In this document: positions 55,656-64,000 of the stretch, one piece after another | Layout: each line of letters starts with the position of its first letter | How positions within the stretch are numbered: the stretch's first letter is position 1 | Source: Notospermus geniculatus | Taxonomy: Eukaryota; Nemertea; Pilidiophora; Heteronemertea; Lineidae | Direction: 5' to 3' | Assembly: GCA_002633025.1 (NCBI GenBank) | Contig: NMRB01000189.1 | Coordinates: 372,645-436,644, forward strand | DNA length: 64,000 nt | Notes under the pieces: generated by a model | What the model was told of the DNA's origin: nothing | Database searches by the model: none | The model's input: the letters and a program-made list of their open reading frames with translations, nothing else | Position numbers and translations under genes: made by a program

Positions 55656-56999
55656 GCTAAAGCCTACCGGTCACAAATGCACCAGGCCCCGTACGATTTT
55701 CCCTGCCCAGCGGCTTGCTGTGGATTTTAGAGACTGAAACACGGGTCTAGGATGAATTTGTGCCGAAATCGCCTCAATAGATAAGCGAAAATTAGACTGG
55801 ATCAAACTGTGCACCCTAAAAATTGGCCAAAATGTCTGTTTTTACTCGCGGTACGGGCTTCGGAGAGGATATGTGACGGGGGCTTTAACACGGTAAATAC
55901 CCCCCAGCCCTCTGAACAGATTTGCGTAACAAAAAGCGTAAAGAGTTCCCACACTTCATCTTGAAGATACACAGAAGAATTGACCACAAGTTGACCAGAT
56001 CGTTTTCATGGTCGAGGCCTTTGCACGGACGATTGGTCATTTCTCGTAATATGCGTGCTACTCTCGTAACTACCCTTGTCAAATCGTCGATGATACCAGG
56101 CCCTATTGTCAGGGCCAAAATCGACATCTCTTCTGGACTTAGAAAATTTTGGAATCAGTGCCGACTTTGACGGCGGGGTATACGCGAGTCTACTGTATAT
56201 CGAGAATAACTAAAATGGCATAGGCCTACACGGGAAAACACAAAAAAAAAAACGACTGTGTTGATGAGAGCGATAGCCCTACTGTCAATCGAGTTTCCTT
56301 GGATAATCAAATCCTGCGGATGTGGTGTAATGTATTGTTTCATATCCTAACCCAGCGGCGGTAGGTCTAATGTTTATTAGGCCCAGGCTATGCCTATTTT
56401 TAGACTGATCATCTAGGCCCTACCCTCCCAATACTTCGATTAACTTCTTGGCCTGTACTGCTTGGTTGATAGGACACGGGTACCAGTCTACTCTGGGAAT
56501 TCCATACGTGACGTCATAACAGAGTTGTCCGCAGACCACGATCCGTCGAATCCGTTGAATCCGTCGAATCCGTCTTTTCGAGCTGCCCGGTGTTAAGTAT
56601 GATTACGGTTGACATAGCATTCTTTGAACATTATTCTTGAAACACTGATCCCTTTTATCGGGATGGAGGGTGCTGAACACATCAAATTTACGTGTTTTTT
56701 TGGTGTGCCAAAATCGTAAAAAAAGGCGGCGTAGGCGCGCTACACATGACCTACAGATCCATGACGTTGGTTGGGGACCACTGCGTGAAGGACGACGTCA
56801 TGTGACGTCGCCCACGTCGTAATCGCTTCACGTCTTGCGCAACCTGAAAAACGACGCTACGAGTTCTGAGAACGACTCCGAGACCAACTCGGAGTGGGAG
56901 TGGGAGTCGTGACGCTGCGCATCCTCTCTTAAATAGGTCCCACAAACTTTCCAATCATTATGTATGTACATATTAATTGTTTCGGTTAATTTGCTCAAA

Positions 57000-58060
57000 C
57001 TTCAACAAGACTTCCCATAATGAAGAAAAATGGAGCTGTTACAATGTACAAAGACAGGCCTTTAGATTCCCCCGAGAGAGAAACACCCTGTATTTTTTCC
57101 ATCCTAATTTGGGGACATTTTAGGCGCATCGTGAGTTTGTCGATCGAGAACCAGTTCAAAGTTTATTCAGTGAAAAACACACACTGGGGATCAAAGGGTT
57201 AAATTGAAACAGGTGTACTGTAAACAATTCATGGAGAATGCTGACCTTTCTGAGCAAATACTTCACAGTCTATAAGTTGATTAAAATCATAAGTATCGTC
57301 GACTCAGTGACCAAGGGTTAGGGGTTAAAACTTCAAAATGTGGTCAAGTTGGAAAGGGTTAAACACGACATATTTGCAACAATTAGTCAATACCAATCCC
57401 TTGTAAGAACCCCAACGTCAATACAAGTAATCATTTTGTCTTATCAGCAGATATAGTTCAATGCAGTTGAGTATGAGCTCCATGGGCCTCTAGTTACAGC
57501 ATTTTCCCGCCGAAAAGATCGTCAGTTACCATGCGGCCGAAAGACCGGTGGTCCCAAAGTAAGATCAGCCATTCAAGTAAATATCTGTTTACTGGAAAGA
57601 AATTGATAAACGAATCTGGTATGACTGAAAAGAGCATTCTTCCTAGATTAGACCCAAATAAATCATTGAAGAATGCAAGCAAAGGTTTAGGAGAAGTGGA
57701 CTTAGAAATGTAACGATCTCTGTCAGATTGAAATGCTGAAGTCGGGATGTATTGTGATGGCCAAAGCTAATGGCGTTAGTACCGAATCAAACACTGTGTT
57801 ACTGTTGAGAAATCTTTGTACCTTTTTTGTTTTTGCTTTCTTACTTTGGGATAATTTGGGGACATTTTGCAGGATCGAATTTGGGGACATTTGGGGGAGT
57901 TAATTTGGGAACCGACGTGTACCGTCGTTTCTTTAGGGGAATCTAAAGGCCTGAAAGACCTTTTCAAAAGTTCTGACAAAAAGGAAGGACTTGAAGTGCA
58001 TACATTTACTGTGTAGACAGCTCTCCACTTTGCAACATTTCTAATCAAACATAAATTCTT
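57000..58060. other. Interior of Tc1/mariner-type element
   Basis: Carries inverted aatttggggacatttt words but no frame above 60 codons that resembles a transposase. From 58,250 to 58,770 only a piece of repeat Z (58,460-58,540) is seen. Confidence 0.4.
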
Positions 58061-59264
58061 CGAGCAGCATTTATAGCATCAAACGGGCTTTATGCTTATA
58101 ATTACGACTGAAGTCCTGTTTTTACAAGGTAATGAGTATACTTGAATACAGTGTGGCACAAATAGTTGAATAAACTTTTTGTGGGACCTATTTAATGGAA
58201 AATGAGGGGAAGTAACCGAGATGGTCTAATAATTTTTTCCAGAGCTGTATGTGATGTATCCTAATGGGAGACTTTCCTGCCGTTAGAGGCCGCCTGCTAG
58301 CGGTCCTGAAACTTCACAAAATTTGCCGTCATAGACGGAAGCCATGGTGTCTGTGTCAATATGGATGACGCCAAGGCGTGCACTTCTCTGTGACGTCGAA
58401 TGTCGTGGCGTCCTAGAGCGCTAACTTGTGGTGGCCTCAGACGGCAGGAAAGTCTACCATTAGATACACCTACGATAGAACTTTGGAGACGATCCAGTCA
58501 TTAGTTCAGGAGTTATTGCACTTCTTGTGTTTTTGGTTTTGACAAATGCGCACAGGTGAGGTAATGAATAGGGGCAGTCAGCCGCGGATATTGCCAAAAG
58601 ATGGCAGCAAAGTTCTAGCGGACCAATACACAGGGAAATCCACGTGATTGGCGCTCGAGTCCGCTTTTTGAATTGGGCCGTAGTGATACCTATTGGTCAA
58701 CTCACTGGCAGCTCCTATTGCTTTAAAATCTGAATTGCACGAACAAAAAGCCCCCATGTACGAAGCCGTGATGGCTCATTCAATCTTCAAGCCTGAACTA
58801 TCTTCAATCTTCAAGCTTGAACTGCCCCTCTATGGCCGGGTATTCTGGCAATAAATGCGGTTGTGTAGAACGTAACGGACATGCAGTAGAAAAATTGTGA
58901 AAAAAATGTTGAATATTGACCCCATACCTCCTAACGTCTGGGATTAAGTAGTAAAGACCGCGCTCTAAAACTTTCCCAAAGTAAATTCTCAACGGCCTGA
59001 GAAGTGTAGGCCAAATTCGCGAGGTACCATAGAAAGCACCCTCAAACGACCTACCCCTTAGGTTTTATAACGGCTACGAATTATTAATTCGCGAAGACCT
59101 AGGGCTTGGAGCTGAAGACTGTGCACAAGTCAGGACTATGGCACTAACATTAACTGGTTGCAACTACAAGGTATATTGCCTACACAAGGGCTGATGTAAT
59201 ATAATGTATGAGGAAACCAGGCCTCAAAGGTAACCTCCGCTATCGCAGAAGCCAGTCTCTGGTG

Positions 59265-59346
59265 GGTTCGACCGTGAATCGAATCCGGAACCTAACTGAG
59301 AGATGACGGGCACTATGTTTCCAATTGCACCACTCAGACAGCCCGG
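59265..59346 (-). repeat. tRNA-derived SINE head
   Basis: The minus strand has gtctgagtggtgcaattgg as an A-box region and ggattcgattc as a B-box-like word 35 nt later. The overall order is tRNA-like, but stems are poor and no SINE tail was defined. Confidence 0.4.
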
Positions 59347-59579
59347 TAGAGGGAGTTGGCAGAAGACATCAGTGGGAGTTTTTCTCAACCGTTCCGGTTT
59401 CCAGCTGGTTTAAACATATTTTATTTCAAAAATGAAAAGAGATTGAACAAAGTTTAATAACCTACGGACGAGGTTTCCAGCTGTTGTACTTTTTTGTTCT
59501 GATTGTATACACATTTAATCCCTGACATGATAATTTGTGTCCTGGAATTTTTGTACGCGTTGGCTTGCCATAGAACTCT

Positions 59580-59765
59580 GACTTCAATCTTGAACTCCCG
59601 CACTTCAATCTTCAAGCTTGAAGACTGAAGTCAAGCCAGGGTTCAAGCTTGAAGATTGAAGTCCCTTGTTCAAGCTTGAAGTCGGAAGGTTCAAGGTTGA
59701 AGATTGAACTCCGGATTCAAGCTTGAAGTAAGACATGTAAGAAGGTTCAAGTTTGAATATTGGAA
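59580..59765 (+). repeat. Minisatellite, ttcaagcttgaag units
   Basis: Palindromic ttcaagcttgaa units separated by gactgaagtc or gattgaa words, about eight copies in both senses. Smaller clusters lie at 58,780-58,825 and 60,800-60,850, so the array may be the arms of a dispersed fold-back. Confidence 0.8.
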
Positions 59766-59790
59766 TGGAAATAATTAACATTGTACGTTT

Positions 59791-60655
59791 TTTAGCTCAC
59801 CGGGTTGAGCTATTACGATGGTGCAGCGTCCGCCGTCCGTCGTCGTGGTCCGTTAGCAGGGCACGTTCCGTAACCGCTGGGGCTATTGATCTGAAACTTG
59901 GTACATACATAGGTCAGATGACCCACGACACCAAGTTTCGGTTCGATTTGATTGTTGGCTTGGCCGCCAGGTGGCCCAAACCAAAAACACAAAAAGTGCA
60001 ATAACACCTGAACTAATGACTGGATCATCTCCAAATTTTTATCATAGGTGTATCTAATGAGGATACATGACATATTTAACGGGGTTTTGATTTGACCTAC
60101 TTTTCAAGGTCACAGAGGTCAAAGTTCGACAAAACTGACGAACCTGCCACAATTTGTCATTATGTCACCGAGCGACTTCATATCTTGCATAAACATGCAT
60201 TGGAGGGGTACCTTAAAAATACCAAGTTTCGGCCCGATTGGACATCCAGTATGGCCGCCAGGTGGCGTAACCTGAAAATCAAGTAAGTGCTATTACTCGG
60301 GAACGGCTTGACGCAGAGTGCTCAAATTTGATATTTACCTCCATCTAGATGACCTTTACATGCATGTCAAATTTCGGCCTGATTTGACTTCAAACATGGC
60401 CACCAGCTGGCGTAACCCGAAAATCATGAAAGTGCTGTAACTCAGGAACGACTTGACCCAAAGCGCTCCAATGTGCTATGTGCATGTGAAGTTCCGGCCC
60501 GATCGGACATCCAGTATGGCCGCCAGGTGGCATAACCCAAAAATCATCAATGTCCTACCTTGACTTGACCCACACAGATTGCTCATAACTGATATGTACC
60601 TCCCTCTGTCATTAGACTATTATGTCCAAACCGGTGAGCACATGGTCCATGGGCC
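59791..60655 (+). repeat. Repeat Z, long copy
   Basis: Starts ttagctcaccgggttgagc and includes cgttagcagggcacgttccg, ccgccaggtgg(c) in four places, and ends ggtgagcacatggtccatgg. This is the longest copy and links the ggtgagcta end to the atggtccatgg end, so both belong to one family. Confidence 0.7.
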
Positions 60656-60899
60656 ATTTCATTTATGTAAAGAAATAAGTATCCGCGGAGATAGATGGAA
60701 TTGGATCATATTGAACACTGAATTTTGCAATTTCTTAGGGATGAAGGTCGATATAACTCGTAAATTGGAATGATTTGTCTGGCTTCAATGTTGCAGTCGG
60801 TGGTTCAAGTTTGAAGACTGAAGTCGGAGTTAGTTCAAGCTTGATGCGTGATTGCCGTGCAAACCAAAACGTTCACACTTCTTTGTTTACATAAATACG

Positions 60900-61015
60900 T
60901 GGAATCATGTCCCCATCAGTCATGTCCCCATCAGCTGATGGGGACATTACGGGGGCATGTTTGCTGTGGCTAACACCAGTACATCGGTTCGGGGATGTAG
61001 GGAGCTGCCCGAATT
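60900..61015. repeat. Hairpin repeat, gtccccatcagctgatgg
   Basis: atgtccccatcagctgatgg and its complement form a strong hairpin (60,923-60,950). The next words, gggatgtagggagctgcccg and aagctttccaagccga, recur inverted or direct near 40,760-40,830, marking another dispersed family. Confidence 0.55.
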
Positions 61016-61369
61016 TTGTTTAAAAAACGCGATTTTACAGAAATCGATCCCAGCGCCCTGATGCGCACAGCAACTGATGTCTTGGATCTGTTTAAATCTT
61101 GGCCTCAAACAAAACTGATTGATCACCACTTGATAAGAAGCTTTCCAAGCCGATTTTCAAAAGCGGCATTTTATCACCTAAACGGCAGCAGCTAAATGCA
61201 GCCGGAGTCGAATTCAAACATGCCCGCCAATCGTCCATCTTCAAAAATACTTCGGTGCATATCTCATGATTATTAATACCACAAGAATGCTCAATCCTTG
61301 CATGATTTCACACGTGGCACTTGTTATTCGTTTTTCTTTGTACACATTCACCCAGGTGAGCTCATGGTC

Positions 61370-62205
61370 GCATTTCCTTACATTTCATAATATCCATGGC
61401 AGAGTCCTGTCAAAGGTTGACGAGGTCAGGGGCCTTGGTGTCGTTGTAGGTAATGACTTAACGTTTTCATCGCATGTTAATGCAACTGTGAAAAAAGATA
61501 ACCAGACCTGGGCTGCTGTGGGACGTGTGTTCGATAGGAACCGGAATCCTAGGTTGATGCGTCTACTCTTTGATTCTTTGGTGAGGTCAAACCTTGAGTA
61601 TGCCACTGTGTCGTGGGACCATATTACAAAGGAAAACTTAATTAAAATCGAGCGTGTTCAGAGAAGAGCCACTAGGCATATGTTGGGCGATCAACTTGAT
61701 TATAGAGACAGATTGTTCACGCTCAATATGTTACCTCTTTCCTTTAAAAGGGAGATGCTCGACTTGTCATTCTTACATAAATGTTTTATTGGTGCTATTG
61801 ACCTCGACACTTCCAAGTTCCTTGAATTTAGAGATAGGAGAGGAGGTGCATTACCCGAATACACCTGCTGCAGCAGGTGTATTACCCGAAATACCATGCG
61901 AGTCGGCCATTTTTCCTGAGTTTACGTCACTTCCTGTTTGGGATCCACTTCACTCTCAGTCATTTTTTTGTTCGGGCGGGCACTCCTGGGGCCCTCAAAA
62001 AATCTGCTTTTTTATGAAGTCGGTAGGAATTTCAAACAAACCATCAGCCGGTTGACATTTTTGTTCATTGTTGAACCTGTTGCATCAAGTAATTGATGCT
62101 GCTGGACGGGGGATGAAGCTGGGACTTTAATGTATCATTTTATAACTGTATGTATATACTTATGGTGCTCAATAAAGTTATCAAATTCAAATTCAAAATT
62201 CATCG
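61370..62205 (+). pseudogene. LINE 3' part (Jockey/CR1-like)
   Basis: The frame reads VDEVRGLGVVVGNDLTFSSH, then LLFDSLVRSNLEYATVSWDH, IKIERVQRRATRHML and LNMLPLSFKREMLDLSFLHK, the conserved region just after the reverse transcriptase palm. It is open for about 165 codons, then broken by a small palindrome at 61,860. The 3' untranslated part ends in a caaattcaaattcaaa tail after an aataaa at 62,171. A 5'-truncated copy. It contains no endonuclease. Confidence 0.75.
61860..61880. mobile_element. 21-bp palindrome with 10-bp duplication
   Basis: tacacctgctgcagcaggtgt stands between two copies of attacccgaa (61,850-61,859 and 61,881-61,890) in the LINE. It looks like a tiny insertion or excision product. 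Confidence 0.6.
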
Positions 62206-62218
62206 CAATCTCTTTCAG

Positions 62219-62392
62219 ATGGAAACGTCTGAAGTCATGGCCGCCATGTCTCCAATGAGTTCAACAGGAAGTGACGAAGTTACCCTCAACACTATGACTG
62301 GGACCATTGTATTGCGCCTGTTTGTTGTAGTTATATTTGCCATCGGCATCGGAATGATATGTACATGTATGTCTGACATTATAATGTCCTAA
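62219..62392 (+). CDS. Small single-pass membrane protein exon
   Basis: ATG directly follows an acceptor-like ctctttcag (62,210-62,218). The 57-residue frame starts METSEVMAAMSPMSSTGSDE and has a hydrophobic segment of about 22 residues (IVLRLFVVVIFAIGIG and on, residues 30-51), then a short CTCMSDIIMS tail and TAA. AATAAA lies at 62,423-62,428, 31 nt after the stop. No family recognised. It could be the last exon of a longer gene, with the start belonging to an internal Met. The exon, stop and polyA order supports a real transcript. Confidence 0.45.
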   Translation: METSEVMAAMSPMSSTGSDEVTLNTMTGTIVLRLFVVVIFAIGIGMICTCMSDIIMS

Positions 62393-62422
62393 TACTATCA
62401 GTCGAAAGTCGAGGACATGTCA

Positions 62423-62428
62423 AATAAA
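62423..62428 (+). terminator. Polyadenylation signal AATAAA
   Basis: A canonical hexamer 31 nt downstream of the small membrane protein stop, before the fold-back at 62,452. Confidence 0.45.
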
Positions 62429-62451
62429 AGGAGTTAAGGTCTGTTTCGTAT

Positions 62452-63033
62452 GGTAGCCCATAAGGAACATTTATTTTTCATTTTATATTTTATTCTTTTT
62501 CAGACTTTTCTCCGTGGAATAAATTTTATTCCGTGTAGTTAACTTTTCTCCGCCTGGAATGAACTTTTTCTCCACGGAAATAACATTCCGTGGAGGAAAC
62601 GTTTCTCCGCGGAAATAACTTTATTCCGTGGAGTAAACCTATCTCTGCAAAGAGTAAACTTTTCTCCACCGAAATAACTTGATTCCGTGGAACAAACTTT
62701 TCTCCACGTGGAGAAAACTTTGTACTCCACGTGGAGAAAAGTTTACTCAAAGGCTCCCTATCGTCGATCCGTGTCAGGTTTGACGTCTGACAATGCATTA
62801 GCTCGATAGGCCTACGTCATACCTGACACGGATCAACGATAGGGAGCCTTGTCAAATGTCCCTATTTTTGCAGAGAAAAGCTTACTCTCCACGCGGAGAT
62901 AAGTTTACTCAACGGAATAATGTTATTTCCTCGGAGAAACGTTTACTCCACGTGGAGATAAGTTTATTCCACGGACAAATGTATGAAAAAAATAAAAATA
63001 TAAAATGAAAAATAATGTCCCTAATGGGCCACC
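62452..63033. mobile_element. Fold-back with ccacgtgg hairpin array
   Basis: Outer ends ggtagcccataaggaacat and its near complement (cctaatgggccacc) enclose AT-rich arms (ttttcattttatatttt). Inside are about fifteen tctccacg(t)ggag(a) and ttccgtgga words on both strands. The centre is the MITE at 62,751. Confidence 0.75.
62751..62849. mobile_element. 99-bp MITE in fold-back centre
   Basis: Left ggctccctatcgtcgatccg and right cggatcaacgatagggagcc are inverted ends extended by tgtcaggt/acctgaca. Its target duplication is unclear. From 63,040 to 64,000 no gene or repeat is supported. Confidence 0.75.
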
Positions 63034-64000
63034 GCAGTTTCCACAACAACGGATTCCGCTGCGGTGTGCGGCGCCAGAGTAGTCACGCGCAACCGGCCCC
63101 TCGGTCATACTCCGAGGTCGTCAGACCGAGGGTCTGGCACGGAACGCAATTTTCATTGTACTTGCTTATTCCGAAAATTCAAAATAATGGGAGCTTCGCT
63201 GATTGGCTAGTCACACTACCAATGCATCATGTGTCTCAAAAGTTGGTGACGTAGGCTGCAGGAGGAATGATGTGACGGATCACCTGAGTAGCAGAAAGTT
63301 GTGTTCTGTGTCACCGTCGGTAGATTGTCCGCCATGATGGTTTTACAACTCAAGGTAGCCATCTGGCCCAGACTCTAAAATTGGAAATTTATTGGAAATT
63401 GCAAGACTGGTGGCACGAGACTAGCGCCGGAGCAGTTTTCACAGGGTTTTAGATAATCCTTCAATGGTTTAACAATATATGGCTTGATATTTATCCTAAT
63501 GCCTGTGAAAATGGCGCTGCAAACCGCAGTGGAATCAATGGGGACGACAACCGGCTTTTCCAATAGGTGTCACTCATAGTGATTAAAACTATTGAAATGA
63601 AAGTGACATCCCGGTCCTGATCTATTTCCCACACAAAAGGCGTCCATTGCATTAGGACCGGGTTTCGGTGTGCTGCCCTCTATCTAGCTAGGATCCCCAC
63701 TGTAGTGGAAACAGGCCTTTACATATTTATGAGCAGCGTAAAACCGGACTGGGTACATTGCTCATCACTGCACTCTCGCGCTGCTTGAAAATTCCAATGT
63801 TTTTGTGGTGGCGTTAGGCAGATCAAAGGTTCCTTCTAAGCTGTGCAAAAATAGATACAGCCAACATATACAGGTTGTGAAAGAAGCTGGTCCATCGCAA
63901 AATTGCGTTTTCTTTCGATTCTTTAGTTTTGCTCGTCCTTTTAGATTGATGACGCAAGCCATAATTACCTAAAAATGACTGACAGAAACGTATTTGGTTT

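Larger units (their letters stand above)
51315..56938. mobile_element. 5.6-kb element with TTAA duplication
   Basis: Ends tagagaggatgcgcagcgtc and its complement through gacgctgcgcatcctctc are inverted over about 33 bp. TTAA flanks at 51,311-51,314 and 56,939-56,942; the right arm of the host element keeps a single TTAA at 58,192-58,195. TTAA duplications occur in piggyBac and Kolobok. Longer inner arms (53,097-53,132 with 56,548-56,584; 53,405-53,625 with 55,975-56,195) are also inverted. No transposase was recognised. Confidence 0.75.
51260..58247. mobile_element. Tc1/mariner-type element, TA flanks
   Basis: The left end caggtctggaaaaattatca and right end (rc) cagctctggaaaaaattatt are both preceded by TA (51,258-51,259; 58,248-58,249). 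Inner inverted words gcctttagattccccc pair at 57,060 and 57,935. Without its inserts the element is about 1.4 kb; no transposase frame is recognisable. A 5.6-kb element occupies its left arm. Confidence 0.65.

Noticed and set aside
57020-57713. Two 60-codon frames as Tc1 transposase remnants
   Set aside because: No DDE-type spacing or helix-turn-helix motif could be seen, and they are interrupted by low-complexity text.
1-64000. Assigning the window to a named species
   Set aside because: The TAGGCCTA excess and repeat types suggest a marine deuterostome, but no single-copy gene here is diagnostic.

Overview
This window looks like intergenic, repeat-dominated DNA from a draft assembly of a marine invertebrate deuterostome. 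The reasons are spliced exons with GT/AG borders, short host-like exons separated by kilobases, LINE, Penelope, hAT, Tc1/mariner and MULE-type debris, many palindromic MITEs, N gaps, and a strong excess of the string TAGGCCTA. Echinoderm, hemichordate or cephalochordate are all possible and the species cannot be fixed from the sequence. There is no operon structure, no CRISPR and no bacterial signal.

Region 1 (1-7,600). Fragments of a three-exon gene of unknown function (932-1,489) and a decayed ubiquitin-specific protease (C19) pseudogene (3,052-3,893). A dispersed repeat (5,182-6,735) carries two inserted fold-back elements, each with a perfect 9-bp target duplication. The same repeat recurs without them at 39,047-39,515, so the insertions can be read base by base.

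Region 2 (7,631-19,160). A long transposon, read on the minus strand, with terminal inverted repeats of about 750 bp. Its protein remnants are an N-terminal pair of Cys/His zinc modules, a core, and a C-terminal FEN1/XPG-like nuclease that keeps all expected acidic residues plus an eight-cysteine tail. This fits the Academ superfamily. It is broken by frameshifts, an 85-bp duplication and a nested 2,964-bp element, which itself carries an element with two divergent tRNA-like Pol III units.

Region 3 (21,600-37,050). An inverted mosaic of copies of a second FEN-like/Cys8 transposon family, with a hAT-like element, a 4.2-kb insertion, a 170-bp satellite array split by a Penelope-like element with a hammerhead-like core, and palindromic MITEs with ATTAG duplications.

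Region 4 (37,700-51,250). Fold-backs, MITEs, minisatellites and dispersed repeats surround the best host gene: the 3' end of a gene with phase-matched exons at 47,465-47,649, 47,809-47,933 and 50,371-50,489 that encodes a death-effector-like fold. A possible first exon lies at 42,967.

Region 5 (51,260-64,000). A Tc1/mariner-type element (TA duplications) contains a 5.6-kb TTAA-flanked element, which contains a second twin-tRNA-like element and another 9-bp-TSD element. Then come two LINE remnants, a TTCAAG minisatellite, a small single-pass membrane protein exon with a polyA signal (62,219-62,428), and a fold-back with a dense hairpin array.

The genes do not form a common pathway. What ties the window together is repeated nesting of cut-and-paste and fold-back elements, with several preserved empty sites that give an insertion order.
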